A stretch of DNA of 64,000 nucleotides from CAYNEO01 sp964396245 (lineage in GTDB: Bacteria; Zixibacteria; MSB-5A5; GN15; FEB-12): assembly GCA_964396245.1 (NCBI GenBank), contig CAYNEO010000001.1, positions 112,876 through 176,875 on the forward strand, written 5' to 3'. This document shows, piece by piece, positions 35,738 to 45,402 of this stretch (positions within the stretch are counted from its first letter, which is position 1; each line of letters begins with the position of its first letter). The notes below the pieces were generated by a model. It had not been told where the DNA came from. It did not search any database and worked only from the letters and a program-made list of their open reading frames with translations. The position numbers were made by a program, and so were the translations under genes.

Positions 35738-36682
35738 TCAGTCCTTGTGCAGGTCTTCGAGCTGTCGCTGCAAATCCTGTAGTTTAGCGCGCAATTCATC
35801 GAGTTCCTGCTGCAGTTCGTCTGCGTTGAAATACATTCCGTCATCAGGGCGGTAGTAGCGATACGTCCCTTTCATTTTGGGAATCTGGATATCCATCTGA
35901 GGGATGCGGATATTGTAGTTGCCCATCGTGGGGTACGACTCACTTTCCTCGACCTCGACCTTGAACGTCTGCGGTTTCTTGTTGCGAACTACTTTCACGC
36001 TGGCGGTATCGCCCGGTTCCATATCACGGATCAGGCCGCTGGCATCGCTCGGGTCGAGTACTTTCTCGCCGTTTATATCGACAATGACATCCCCCGCCGC
36101 AAGGCCTGCTTTTTCAGCAGGTGAGTCTTCCTCGACTGAGCTGATCAGCGCCCCCTCGCCGTCCTTCACGCCGAAATAATCTCCGAGCTGGATACTGAGA
36201 TTCTCGAGTTCGACGCCGATATAGGGAAAGTTTCGGTCGCTGTAAATCATGTATCGTTCTTTTTTCGGCTCCATGCTGAGCACGTGATACTGCGGCCGCT
36301 CCCGGGACGAGCCGAGCGTGACATCGATCGTCTTCTCCTTGCCGTCACGGAGAACGGTCAGCACGACTTTTTGGCCGATAGAGTCTTCACGGACCATGTC
36401 GGTCAGGTCATTAGCCTCTGCGATTTTCTTGCCGTCGATCTTGAGGATGACATCATCGGTCTTCAAGCCGGCTTCATCGGCCGGCGAATCCTCGACCACC
36501 ATCCTGACAACCGCGCCATAGTCAACGGACAGGTCCATTTTCTGGGCCAGCTTATCCGTGACGCTGCGAGTGTAGACACCCATCCACGGCTTTTCCCCGA
36601 CCTTCGTTTTAGTGAAGCCGGTGCTCGCGAACAGCCCCACGACAGCCACTGAAAGCACGAACAGTCTCAGAGCGTTTTTCAT
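35738..36682 (-). CDS. Periplasmic protein with two PDZ domains and a C-terminal coiled coil
   Basis: A 314-residue exported protein. After the signal peptide there are two PDZ domains (about 35-125 and 150-245; each has a DDVILKIDGKK-type or GDVIVDINGEK-type strand). A final coiled coil starts at DELQQELDELRAKL and runs to the end. No protease domain is attached, so it probably binds C-terminal tails as an adaptor for a protease or envelope-stress pathway. GAGG 5 bases before the ATG fixes the start. Confidence 0.85.
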   Translation of the reverse strand: MKNALRLFVLSVAVVGLFASTGFTKTKVGEKPWMGVYTRSVTDKLAQKMDLSVDYGAVVRMVVEDSPADEAGLKTDDVILKIDGKKIAEANDLTDMVREDSIGQKVVLTVLRDGKEKTIDVTLGSSRERPQYHVLSMEPKKERYMIYSDRNFPYIGVELENLSIQLGDYFGVKDGEGALISSVEEDSPAEKAGLAAGDVIVDINGEKVLDPSDASGLIRDMEPGDTASVKVVRNKKPQTFKVEVEESESYPTMGNYNIRIPQMDIQIPKMKGTYRYYRPDDGMYFNADELQQELDELRAKLQDLQRQLEDLHKD

Positions 36683-36849
36683 AGTTACCTCAACTGTTAG
36701 CAATTACCCTTGGTATGTACCACTATTACGCTGCACGAGAGGCTGGAGTTCCAGCGGTCGTATCTATATGGATACCGGGGGTCGTCGTTTGTCGGGACTA
36801 ACCTGACTTAAGTGTCCGAAAACGGACAGGGTTAAAGGTCGATGACGGT

Positions 36850-37788
36850 CTACCCGGCCGGTTTGCGACCTTTGATGACATAAATCGGATAGGCTCCACA
36901 GATGAAGAAAGTGCCCTCGTCCATCTGTTTGAGCTGAGCCTGACGCAGTTGTTCTCCGGCAGCGGCCACCTTCTCGAAATCTTCCGGGTCGCCGCCGCCG
37001 GCGAGGAAATTCTCCCGGAGCTCCGCGGACCGGGCATGGTAGTTCTTGTCATCGACCCAGTGCGTTTTCAAGTTGGCGATAGACTCGCGTTGCTGTTCGG
37101 TCTCATACGGCGGCTCCAGAAACGAGACGGTATCGCGCATGCGGATATCGATTTCTTTGAAACCCGACACGGTCATGAGATGAGGGAGCATCGGGGCTAT
37201 GCCGGCGTCTCCCCTGCCGAGTTTGATGCGGCCTTCGTTGGCGATAATATTGACTTTGTGCCAGAGCAGTTGCCGTTCGAGGTCCAGTTTGGGCAACGAG
37301 GAGGCGACGCTAACGAGTGACGGCCGGAGATTATCCGGTTCGATGCAGGTGAATAATCCGCCGGGTTTGAGTACGCGACGCATTTCGCCAAGCGCGTCTT
37401 CGGGGTTGACCAGATGGATCATCAGTGTTTGACACGCCACCCAGTCAAAGGTGGCATCAGCGAACGGAAGCTTGTATACATCGCCGACGACAAACTCGGC
37501 CACACCGTCGGTGGCCCACTCCGATGATGCTTCGCGGGCTTCTACGAGCAGTTTTTCACGAATGTCCACTCCGGTATAGCGTCCGCCGACGCCGAAGTGT
37601 TTCCAGAACGTATAGCCCAAAAACCCGAGCCCGCAGCCGACGTCAAGCGCGCTCATCCCCGGTTTCAGCCCTATCCAATTGGCAAGGCGCTCTATGGCTT
37701 CGTCGCTCCACATGCGCTGCCGCTGCCAGGTCAGCATGGCCCGGTGGCGGCCTTTCGAAAAATCGGGTTTCTTGTCGTCGGAAGTCAT
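36850..37788 (-). CDS. SAM-dependent methyltransferase
   Basis: A 312-residue class I methyltransferase. Motif I is LDVGCGLGFLG, motif II region is TGVDIREK, and the post-motif region EPDNLRP is also visible. The substrate is unknown. The frame extends further 5' without protein-like character and over the end of the neighbouring gene, so the ATG at 37788, with GGGAG nearby, is preferred. Confidence 0.85.
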   Translation of the reverse strand: MTSDDKKPDFSKGRHRAMLTWQRQRMWSDEAIERLANWIGLKPGMSALDVGCGLGFLGYTFWKHFGVGGRYTGVDIREKLLVEAREASSEWATDGVAEFVVGDVYKLPFADATFDWVACQTLMIHLVNPEDALGEMRRVLKPGGLFTCIEPDNLRPSLVSVASSLPKLDLERQLLWHKVNIIANEGRIKLGRGDAGIAPMLPHLMTVSGFKEIDIRMRDTVSFLEPPYETEQQRESIANLKTHWVDDKNYHARSAELRENFLAGGGDPEDFEKVAAAGEQLRQAQLKQMDEGTFFICGAYPIYVIKGRKPAG

Positions 37789-37937
37789 AAAAGTTCTCTC
37801 CCTCTTCAAATCGTTCGCGCTTCGGACTGTCGGCAGGGTGTCTGATTGGCTGGGGATATCCCGATGGCAATATGCGAAAGGAAAATGGATATGGGAAGCT
37901 TTTTTGAGGTTGGGAACGGGCAGAGGCAAATTGCTTC

Positions 37938-39248
37938 TCAGTATCCGCCCGGGTGCTGGCATCCCTGGAGGGCGAGCAGGCTGTCGAGGACTGGCCTGAG
38001 CACGTTGTCGATGTCAGGTGATCCGCCGAGTTTCTCAAAGACGATAAAGCCGTCCTCATCAATTATCATGTGCACCGGGTACGCGGAGACGCCATAATCC
38101 GCAATCATCTCTTCTGCGTCGGGCAAGATGATGTAGTCGAATGGCATATCTCGTGTAAATTTAGCGACCAGATCTGGCGGGTTGAATGTCGGCGCGGCAA
38201 AATATACGGGCCGGTTCCGGTAGTCCTCAACCAATCCATTAAGCACCGGAATCTCGGCCCGGCACGGTATACAGCCCGTGTGCCAGAAATTCAGGGCAAT
38301 TATCTTGCCGCGCAGAGTCTGAAGCGAGACTGCATCTCCACTGACAGTAGTCAACTGGAACGGCTTTGCCGCAACGTGCACATGTTTTCCAGCGTAGCGT
38401 CCGGTGTCTATTGAAGTCTCGTTCGCGACTTCGTGTGTGGCTGCTTTTTCAAGAGTGTCAACAACGTTTAGTATGATCCTGTCGCCAAGTGTATCAACGG
38501 TAGCCATCCACTTCCTTCCGGCGTAGACAAAGGTGGGTTCGGTTAACAGGACTCGTACATCCGGCGGGATAAACTCGAATTCGCCGTTTCTATCGATGTC
38601 GATGATAAACCATTCGCCCGGAATGCCGAGAATTCGTCCCGAATTATGCATGGTGAAGAGTTCAACCGGGTAATTGATTGAATCCAGGGACCAGTTGCCG
38701 CGCCGTGCGCTGTAGGCGACAAGCGCATATGTGAGGACAGTACGGCCGGCTTCTTCACTGAGCGATGAGTTGACCGGATTCTCATCAAACAGAATGCGCG
38801 CATGAACCGGGTGTTCTGATGGCAAGTCAGATTGGAGTTCGATGAAGGGATAATCTTCGGAAAGCGAATCGGTCTTCCAGGTGAAAGGTGGACCGTCATC
38901 GGTCATGTCTTCGTTGTTGTTCAGGTCGGCGTAAAGCCACTGCGTGCTGTCAGGACGAAATTCGAGCACGAGATCAATTTGAGCATCCTCCAATGAGTCA
39001 CCCCGGCTATTCCAGAGCAGCGTGCCAAAGAATAGGCTGTCACCAACGCTGTGGACATCGGCAAGCAATGGCTCAGGCGGGGGAAATAGCGCCGAATCTG
39101 ACGCGAAGTAAATCGTAAACAGGTTGCTTTCCTGCTGCCATGGGCCGAGTGTTATCCTGTTTGACCGAGTGCTGTCGGTGTTCGAGCCGCCCGTGATCAA
39201 CAAAGCACCTGTCAAAGTGACGAGCATACACGTTTTCGTCGATAGCAC
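37938..39248 (-). CDS. TlpA-like thiol-disulfide oxidoreductase with a large N-terminal region
   Basis: A 436-residue exported protein. The first ~270 residues are beta-rich and resemble a cargo or sensor region without recognised motif. The C-terminal ~150 residues are a TlpA/ResA-type thioredoxin fold (LRGKIIALNFWHTG, active site CIPC). It likely reduces or reports redox state in the periplasm. Translation probably starts at the GTG at 39248, since GAAGGT lies 6 bases upstream. The N-terminus looks like a lipoprotein signal (LLITGGS), but the lipobox cysteine is glycine. Confidence 0.83.
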   Translation of the reverse strand: MLSTKTCMLVTLTGALLITGGSNTDSTRSNRITLGPWQQESNLFTIYFASDSALFPPPEPLLADVHSVGDSLFFGTLLWNSRGDSLEDAQIDLVLEFRPDSTQWLYADLNNNEDMTDDGPPFTWKTDSLSEDYPFIELQSDLPSEHPVHARILFDENPVNSSLSEEAGRTVLTYALVAYSARRGNWSLDSINYPVELFTMHNSGRILGIPGEWFIIDIDRNGEFEFIPPDVRVLLTEPTFVYAGRKWMATVDTLGDRIILNVVDTLEKAATHEVANETSIDTGRYAGKHVHVAAKPFQLTTVSGDAVSLQTLRGKIIALNFWHTGCIPCRAEIPVLNGLVEDYRNRPVYFAAPTFNPPDLVAKFTRDMPFDYIILPDAEEMIADYGVSAYPVHMIIDEDGFIVFEKLGGSPDIDNVLRPVLDSLLALQGCQHPGGY

Positions 39249-39466
39249 GGCTTACCTTCGTATTATCGTAGTGTAATCCAGGCATGGGCGGCGTTGTGTC
39301 CCACCGTAGTCAATATATAAAACTCCCTCGGTTTTGTCTATCTCGCTTTGAGGATTTAGACTGGCAGCTGAGGCCGGCCAATTCAGAAGATCACCAATAT
39401 CGAGGAACCTGATCTAATGCACAGCGCACTCGCATGCCCCGTTGAGGAAGAAATATTCTCTCCCAT

Positions 39467-40150
39467 TCACGGTTTGGCATGCGCCAGTGCGGAGGCCGAA
39501 GTGCGGCTGACAATTGCCGGAGCTTCCTGGACCAGTTCGTCGTTGGTCAACGCCTCAACCATGAACAACGCAAAGTCGATACGTCGCGTGATATTGCTCT
39601 TCAGTATCGGATCACCAACGTGCCGACTCCACACCGGCAGACCCTGACTTTCACCCTCCTCCAGGTTGCTGCCTCGCACCAGCGTCCAACGAGTATCGCT
39701 GGCGAAGACGCGGCGGCAGGCCTCCACCTGATCTCTTATGTCGACGAAGCGGAATAATCGTGCGAGCCAACCGAAGGCCGCAACAGTCCAGAGAAATGTG
39801 CGCGGGTAGACATCTTTGCCGTCCCTGGTGATGTGCCAACCGGACGAGAAGATCAATCGGGCATCGGGTTCTGCAAAGTCGAGCACCGCCTGGGCGGTCC
39901 CGGTGGAATAGTTACGTACACCCCAGGGAACGAGAACTGTCAGGACCCCATCACAACCTTTTACAGCGCTTTGGATTACATCCCGGTCGTTGGTATTCCC
40001 CGTTACTATTGTCATGCGGTCTTTGAACTCGTCGAGCTTGGGCACGCTTTGCTCGCGGCAAACGCCTACTATCTCGTATCCCTTGTCGATCGCATGCCGA
40101 ATCATATATTGGCCGAGTTTTCCTGAGGCGCCGATAATACAGACTTTCAT
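39467..40150 (-). CDS. NAD(P)-binding Rossmann-fold protein, atypical short-chain dehydrogenase
   Basis: A 227-residue cytoplasmic protein with the cofactor loop GASGKLGQ at residues 7-14. The pattern matches NmrA/NAD(P)H-binding family proteins, which may act as sensors or reductases. The substrate is unknown. It is alone, followed by a 386-base gap. Confidence 0.82.
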   Translation of the reverse strand: MKVCIIGASGKLGQYMIRHAIDKGYEIVGVCREQSVPKLDEFKDRMTIVTGNTNDRDVIQSAVKGCDGVLTVLVPWGVRNYSTGTAQAVLDFAEPDARLIFSSGWHITRDGKDVYPRTFLWTVAAFGWLARLFRFVDIRDQVEACRRVFASDTRWTLVRGSNLEEGESQGLPVWSRHVGDPILKSNITRRIDFALFMVEALTNDELVQEAPAIVSRTSASALAHAKP

Positions 40151-40537
40151 CGTGCTTTTTCTCCGTCTGGTATTACCACAAGTACGTCGATGGACGAGTG
40201 GAAGTCAACAGCGACTGCTATTCTGGAGCCTGGTAAAGGTGGGGATCTCAAGATAGCGTGAATCATGCTGATAGACCACCGTGTCCCGGCAAAACATCAT
40301 ACTCGTTCCTCGTTTGTACGTTAAATCGGATATCGTGACGCATTCAGGCCGAAAACCGGAAGCTGGCAAGAGATCGGGGTACCATTTTAGGGGCGCTTAA
40401 TTTCGCCCGCGAAATGGCGTTCTTTTCTTGCCACAAAGATGACAGTTGCTTAAGTTCGAGTGGCACATCTGCACTGCTGTTTCATCTAAATGCTTATCGG
40501 TGTTAATGACGAATTGACTTATGGTCAGGAGGAACTT
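40151..40537. other. 387-bp intergenic region, nothing recognisable
   Basis: Sits between divergent genes. Apart from a short hairpin (ATTTCG...CGAAAT near 40401) and the ribosome site of the next gene I see no promoter element, repeat or RNA. Confidence 0.5.
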
Positions 40538-41485
40538 ATGGATTCCGGTAAAGACCGTTTCATCAGACTGAGGATGCACGGGATTAACGGGTTATTCTGC
40601 GTCTTCTTGTGTCTGGCCTTATCTGCTTCTAGGGTTAACGGCGATGAGAACCCAGAGGATGGAAGACCTCAGGTCTTCTTAAATCATGTGAACTTGTACC
40701 TCGACAGCACTGCTTATGTCGCGGTCGGCAACTCCGACTTCTTAAAGAGCACTTTTGGCAATTGCATGGTGAAAACGGTGGCTGCAGACAGCGGTCGATC
40801 ATCATGGACCGGAACTTATCTCCTCGGGGAGAACACGTACGTAGAGTTTTTCAAGATAGTAAAGCCTAAGAATGTGGGCTTCTCCTCAATAGGTTTTAGC
40901 GTGGAAGTTGAAGGAGGGATTGACGTTCTATCTGACCGCTTCACAAGCTTGGGGATGACTAACTTCACGAGATTCATGAGGAGCTATGAGGTTAACGGGG
41001 TTGATATGCCCGCATCTGATATTCTTGCCTTCATCCCCGAAGACACTGTGACTGAAACTCTTTTGTCTACCTGGATCACGGAAGACCAAAAAGAATTCAT
41101 TTTGGCGATGTATTCGGACATGAACCCGGACTCAGTCGACATCACACGAAAATGTAAGAACCAAAAAGGATATCGGCCGGATCTGCTACTGCAGGATATC
41201 ACTGAAGTCGAGCTGGCGTTAATGGATTCTGATTTTGATAAACTCATAAGAGAACTAAGATCATACGGATATCAGATAGAGCAAAATGAAGAAATAACCA
41301 GGGCGAACGGGCCGGAAATCCAGGTAGTTCTCAGACACAGATCTGAGAATCAGGCGGGCATATGTCGGATCAGATTTTCATTGACCGACAAGCCGTATGA
41401 GGAGCACACGGAAATCTTCAGCGATAAATCGAGATTGGTGCTGAACTCAGACAGGACCGCTGATTGGTTCTTTTTCACCAGGTAA
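40538..41485 (+). CDS. DUF5829-family exported protein
   Basis: A 315-residue protein. The N-terminal hydrophobic stretch (LFCVFLCLALSASRVNG) is a likely signal peptide. The body begins with NHVNLYLDSTAYVAVGNSDFL and WTGTYLLGENTYVEFF, matching the DUF5829 family, which has a vicinal-oxygen-chelate-like pattern; function unknown. The ATG at 40538 is set by AGGAGG 5 bases upstream. The coding region appears more AT-rich than neighbours, a possible sign of transfer. Confidence 0.75.
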   Translation: MDSGKDRFIRLRMHGINGLFCVFLCLALSASRVNGDENPEDGRPQVFLNHVNLYLDSTAYVAVGNSDFLKSTFGNCMVKTVAADSGRSSWTGTYLLGENTYVEFFKIVKPKNVGFSSIGFSVEVEGGIDVLSDRFTSLGMTNFTRFMRSYEVNGVDMPASDILAFIPEDTVTETLLSTWITEDQKEFILAMYSDMNPDSVDITRKCKNQKGYRPDLLLQDITEVELALMDSDFDKLIRELRSYGYQIEQNEEITRANGPEIQVVLRHRSENQAGICRIRFSLTDKPYEEHTEIFSDKSRLVLNSDRTADWFFFTR

Positions 41486-41703
41486 TGAGTTCCGGCTTGC
41501 TTGCGAGAGGACACCCGTTGACCTTTTAAGTGACGCCCCTGACCGTACGTCAGTAGCTTCAGCAAGCCCGCTTGTCGCCACATCTCTTCGGGCTCGGCCC
41601 TGTCATCGAGGGACGCTTGCCGGAGCATCTTCAGAACGTTCCTCATAATCATTCTGCAGGTCGTGAAGAGTCTTGGTGCGAGGCAAAACCTGGACCGCCT
41701 TGA

Positions 41704-41808
41704 TTAATCACTCCTTTCAAACTTGAAAGAATCCAGATAGGATTTGAACTCGGAGTCCTCGAATCGATTTTCGACTCGAGCAATTCTCGAGGTCACATAG
41801 TCACGCAT
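41704..41808 (-). CDS. Possible 34-residue small protein
   Basis: A minus-strand frame beginning MRDYVTSRIARVENRF and ending KFERSD, charged and helical. It has AGGAG exactly 7 bases before its ATG, which is better than chance. It may also be the N-terminal remnant of a decayed gene, since other short coding-like pieces follow. No homology is known to me. Confidence 0.35.
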   Translation of the reverse strand: MRDYVTSRIARVENRFEDSEFKSYLDSFKFERSD

Positions 41809-41888
41809 GACAAATCTCCTGTCAGGTGCCCTTTCGGGCAATGCGGTTATGTGATCAGTGGCTGTAACCTATTGATCCCCAATAAAAA

Positions 41889-41905
41889 AGCTCCCCCGGC
41901 TGGAC
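41889..41905 (-). repeat. 17-bp copy of the tRNA-Asn 3' end (attachment-site-like)
   Basis: AGCTCCCCCGGCTGGAC is identical to bases 51619-51635 and in the same orientation. In the tRNA this covers the 3' half of the T-arm, the acceptor strand, the discriminator base and two bases downstream. Identity ends sharply on both sides. Together the two copies enclose a 9.7-kb segment. Confidence 0.7.
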
Positions 41906-41994
41906 GTTAGTAGAACGTTTGGGGCGCTGATTGCCTTCTATCGGGCAGCTTGAAAGGGACATCATCAATCGTGTGCCGGGTCACAAACTCCGGG

Positions 41995-42870
41995 TCAAAA
42001 CCTGAAGGCAAGGGATAGTCCAGCCACACCCGCAACTGGCGACGGAGATATTGAAATATGCTGCAACTTGCCTCTCTTGTCCGTCCTGTGAGCCAGCTTG
42101 AGTGACACGTAACTTCCCAAAATGCCGCCTGCGATAACGTCACTCAGGTAGTGCTTGCCTTCCTGAAGTCTCGAAATGCCAACATATCCTGCGAGGATGA
42201 ATGCAGGAATTCCGAGAGTCTTTCCGAGGTCGGTATAAACCGTCCCCGCAAATGCGAATGCGGTTGATGTGTGCCCCGATGGATAGGAATAGGGTCCGCC
42301 GTTCGGCCGTTTTCTGTTTACGGCACCTTTGAGAAGTACCGTCAGTAACCCGTTAATCGCTTGGGTTCGGAGTACGTCGGAGCCGAATTTTCTCAGTCGC
42401 GGAGATCCTGAAATTCTACCGATGCCCCAGGATGCAACAGAGGCGGCAATCGGGAAAGCACCATTGCCGACTGTCTCACCGACTTCAAAGAAATTATCGG
42501 CAATCGCTGAGGAGCCCCATAGCGGCGTGAATTCGAGGGATTCATCACGGAAGACCGGTCCAAGAACGAATGGCGCTGCGCCGAGTCCTCCCATCACGCC
42601 GTAGAAATCCGGTTCCGTTACCAGGCCCTCGAGATCGTCATACAACTGGCGGAGAATAAACGAATGGCCGGAAGACTCTGCCCCATCACCGAAAGATGAC
42701 ATCGACCCGTACGCAGGATCGACCGGTCCATATTTCTGCAAGATTTGAACTGATGATGTTCTACCGAAGAGATTGTCCGCCAGGGCACAGCTTCCCGAGC
42801 AGAAGAAGAGCATTGCCAACAGGCTTGCAAGAAGTGCTCTGGAGCTGACAGACTCTGATTTCGACCGCAT
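41995..42870 (-). CDS. PAP2-superfamily phosphatase, exported
   Basis: A 291-residue membrane-associated phosphatase with an N-terminal signal and several hydrophobic segments. The three catalytic motifs are complete: KGAVNRKRP, YPSGHTS, and SRLQEGKHYLSD. Substrates in this family are lipid phosphates such as undecaprenyl pyrophosphate or lipid A phosphates. The start at 42870 is set by GGAGG 7 bases upstream. It is divergent from the response-regulator gene and could be controlled by the same regulator. Confidence 0.88.
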   Translation of the reverse strand: MRSKSESVSSRALLASLLAMLFFCSGSCALADNLFGRTSSVQILQKYGPVDPAYGSMSSFGDGAESSGHSFILRQLYDDLEGLVTEPDFYGVMGGLGAAPFVLGPVFRDESLEFTPLWGSSAIADNFFEVGETVGNGAFPIAASVASWGIGRISGSPRLRKFGSDVLRTQAINGLLTVLLKGAVNRKRPNGGPYSYPSGHTSTAFAFAGTVYTDLGKTLGIPAFILAGYVGISRLQEGKHYLSDVIAGGILGSYVSLKLAHRTDKRGKLQHISISPSPVAGVAGLSLAFRF

Positions 42871-43132
42871 CAGGTAACCTCCGTTTTTCGGCGTCCGGGA
42901 CAAAACACAATCAGATCTTTATCATGTCCGGTCTCGGACTGGTGTCGTTCTTGTTGCCTTAGCAGTCTTTGAGTCCGTTTGCTCCTGGCGATGATTCAAT
43001 TCACGGCTAAAGTACAGGAAGCTTTCCCTGATGGCACTTGTATCCGGCTGGCCTGTGCAGGTGCGGAGATTCTCCCTGAGAATCAGACTTCGTGCTTTCA
43101 ATTTCGATTGCCAAGCAAAATGGCAGTCAAAA

Positions 43133-43149
43133 ATGAAAATAAGATGAAA
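43133..43149 (-). promoter_or_regulatory. TTTCAT-N5-TTTCAT box 1
   Basis: On the minus strand TTTCAT, five bases, TTTCAT. The 11-base period equals about one DNA turn, the usual layout of an OmpR/PhoB-type dimer site. This copy points toward the PAP2 gene. Confidence 0.6.
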
Positions 43150-43223
43150 GGCGGCGCATTATTTCTGAATTTGTGGCTGTTGCTGCAATTTTGTTCGAGA
43201 ATGGGCCCTTGACTCGAGTAAAT

Positions 43224-43240
43224 TTTCATCTGCCTTTCAT
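43224..43240 (+). promoter_or_regulatory. TTTCAT-N5-TTTCAT box 2
   Basis: TTTCAT at 43224-43229 and 43235-43240. It ends 12 bases before TATTTT (43253-43258), so it could replace a -35 element, as Pho boxes do. The response-regulator ATG is 42 bases further on. Confidence 0.7.
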
Positions 43241-43281
43241 CACACAACACGTTATTTTATCTGTCAGCGAGGACGTAGGAC

Positions 43282-43980
43282 ATGCGAGTGCTTCTGATAG
43301 AGGACGACAGACACATAGCCGATGCGATTGCCAAGAACCTTCGGGCCGAAGCCTTTGCGGTCGATATCGCTCGCGACGGCGAGTCCGGAGAGGAGCTGGC
43401 CAAAATCAACGACTATGACGTTATCGTGCTCGACCTCATGCTCCCCGGGCAGGACGGCTGGACGACCTGCGGCAATCTTCGAAAGGACGGTGTGCTGGTA
43501 CCCGTCCTGATGCTGACCGCTCTTGACGATGTCGACGACAAGATCCGCGGTCTGGATTCGGGTGCTGACGACTATCTCACCAAGCCGTTCCATTTCGGGG
43601 AGCTACTGGCCCGGATTCGGTCACTCGTCCGGCGACACTCGACCGTCCGCAGTACAACGATCGAACGCTACGGACTCAAACTCGATCTCAACACCCATAA
43701 GGCGTTTCGAGAAGAGCGGGAAATCTCGCTGACAGCCAAGGAATTTGCTCTGCTTGAGCTGTTCATGCTGAATCCGGAGCGGATTCTCTCGCGGCAGGAG
43801 ATATCGGAACACCTGTGGGACATGAATTTCGACCCCAGAAGTAATGTCATCGAATCATTCGTTAGATTCCTGAGGCAGAAGGTCGATCGCGGATTCGACA
43901 GACCGCTGATACACACGGTTCGGGGCGCCGGTTACATGTTTTCCGATGCCGAACCGGTGCATGACCAGGAAAACAAATGA
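43282..43980 (+). CDS. OmpR-family response regulator
   Basis: A 232-residue regulator with a receiver domain (phosphoacceptor Asp51, Thr79 and Lys101 in the conserved positions) and a C-terminal winged-helix domain (about 128-225, ending with RGAGYMFSD). It is controlled by the kinase encoded next, which overlaps by ATGA. It likely binds the TTTCAT direct repeats near its own gene and before the PepSY gene. Confidence 0.95.
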   Translation: MRVLLIEDDRHIADAIAKNLRAEAFAVDIARDGESGEELAKINDYDVIVLDLMLPGQDGWTTCGNLRKDGVLVPVLMLTALDDVDDKIRGLDSGADDYLTKPFHFGELLARIRSLVRRHSTVRSTTIERYGLKLDLNTHKAFREEREISLTAKEFALLELFMLNPERILSRQEISEHLWDMNFDPRSNVIESFVRFLRQKVDRGFDRPLIHTVRGAGYMFSDAEPVHDQENK

Positions 43981-45374
43981 CCATACGCGCCAAGATCATT
44001 CTCACGAACATCGTAGTCTTCGGGATCATCCTGATCGCAGTGGCGATGGTGGTATATGATCGCACGAGCGAAGCGGAAACGGCCCGAATTGACTCTCGAC
44101 TCGAGGCCTATGCCTCCAGTTTCATCACGGAATTCGAGGACGAATGGGAAAATAACGAGTTCCCTGAAAGCGATGAAATTGATAACATCGTCGGCGGGCA
44201 ATCAGCCAGCATCCGCGTTCAACTGGTCGATGACTCGGGCAGAGTCCTGTTTAGCCGTGGCGAGCTCCCACCCTTACGCAGAGCCCTGCTCATCGATGCA
44301 CTCCACGACATCACTTCGCGGCAGAACATCGTTATTAGTGAAGAGAAATTCCGCCTGTTCGTAAGACCCGTGGAAATCGATGAAGGGGATCGCTTTGCGC
44401 TGGTGCTGGCAGCGCCCACCGCCGAAATCAGGGAACGCCTGGAATACCTCAGCATTATTCTCCTGATCACCCTGTCGGGTGCGCTTTTACTGTCCGGCCT
44501 GGCCGTGTATTTCCTGACGGGGCGCGCCTTTCGTTCGATAGCTCAGATGGTTGAAACCGCTGAAGAGATATCGGCATCTACGCTGCATCAACGTCTCCAC
44601 GTCTCCGCATCGCGGGACGAAGTCCAGCGGCTGGCGATTGCGCTCAATGATATGATGCAGAGAATCGAAGATGCCTTCAAGAGCCAGCGCCGGTTCGTGG
44701 CCGACGCTTCCCATGAACTACGAACACCGCTGACGGTCGTTTACAGCGAACTCGAATTCCTGAAGCGAAAGATCCAGGATCGAGATCTCGATGATAGTAT
44801 CGGAGCAGCGCTACAAGAAGTCGATCGCCTCTCGCATCTGGTGAAGCAGTTGCTCCTTCTGGCTCGGATCGATGCCCGCAAGGTGTCGATCGGGCACAAG
44901 TCGGTCAGGTTGGACGAAATTTTGGCGGACAGCGTTCGTATCCAGCAGCCAAACGCTACACGGCACCGAGTGCAAATTCTCCTGCAAATAGACGATGTGA
45001 TTGAAATCGAGGGCGATCCCGAGCATCTGAAACGTGTGTTCCTCAACGTAATTGACAATGCGGTGAAGTACTCTCCGGTCGGCGGCGAAGTTACGGTCGT
45101 ATTGAGCCGCGACAAGGCAACTGCGGTCGTGACTGTAAGCGATCAAGGGCCGGGCATAGACCCATCCGAGACCGAATTGGTCTTCACACGATTCTATCGT
45201 TCTCCGGAGGCACGATCGGCGCAGGATGGAAGCGGGCTCGGACTCGCCATTGCCCGCGAGTTGGTCGAGGCGCACGGGGGAACAATCAGTATCGGAATTC
45301 CTGAGTCAGGCGGCACAGCGGTCACAATCAGGTTACCTTTGCCCTCGGGGCGCACGTCGTCTCAACAAGAATAA
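43977..45374 (+). CDS. Sensor histidine kinase
   Basis: A 465-residue membrane kinase. Membrane helices at about 6-27 and 158-180 enclose a periplasmic sensor of ~130 residues with no recognised family. A HAMP domain follows (about 181-233), then the phosphoacceptor His246 in DASHELRTPL, the N-box NVIDNAVKYSP and the G-boxes DQGPGID and GSGLGLAI. The start overlaps the regulator gene (ATGA). The sensed signal may be an efflux substrate or envelope state. Confidence 0.95.
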   Translation: MTIRAKIILTNIVVFGIILIAVAMVVYDRTSEAETARIDSRLEAYASSFITEFEDEWENNEFPESDEIDNIVGGQSASIRVQLVDDSGRVLFSRGELPPLRRALLIDALHDITSRQNIVISEEKFRLFVRPVEIDEGDRFALVLAAPTAEIRERLEYLSIILLITLSGALLLSGLAVYFLTGRAFRSIAQMVETAEEISASTLHQRLHVSASRDEVQRLAIALNDMMQRIEDAFKSQRRFVADASHELRTPLTVVYSELEFLKRKIQDRDLDDSIGAALQEVDRLSHLVKQLLLLARIDARKVSIGHKSVRLDEILADSVRIQQPNATRHRVQILLQIDDVIEIEGDPEHLKRVFLNVIDNAVKYSPVGGEVTVVLSRDKATAVVTVSDQGPGIDPSETELVFTRFYRSPEARSAQDGSGLGLAIARELVEAHGGTISIGIPESGGTAVTIRLPLPSGRTSSQQE

Positions 45375-45402
45375 GCGCATCAGCCACAAAATCCTTTCCC
45401 GT

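Larger units (their letters stand above)
41486..41994. other. 509-bp gap with a small frame and the tRNA-like repeat
   Basis: Contains a 34-codon minus-strand frame with a strong ribosome site, short coding-like pieces that do not join into one gene, and the 17-bp copy of the tRNA-Asn 3' end at 41889-41905. Remnants of a decayed gene are possible. Confidence 0.5.
42871..43281. other. 411-bp divergent control region with two regulator boxes
   Basis: Lies between the PAP2 gene and the response-regulator gene. It carries the two TTTCAT-N5-TTTCAT boxes described separately and a TATTTT that could be a -10 element at 43253-43258. Nothing else recognisable was seen. Confidence 0.55.

Noticed and set aside
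41350..41652. Minus-strand open frame beginning MIMRNVLKML
   Set aside because: No ribosome site, partly antisense to the DUF5829 gene, and no recognisable domain.
41889..41905. A second tRNA gene
   Set aside because: Only 17 bases match the tRNA 3' end; no cloverleaf can be formed there.
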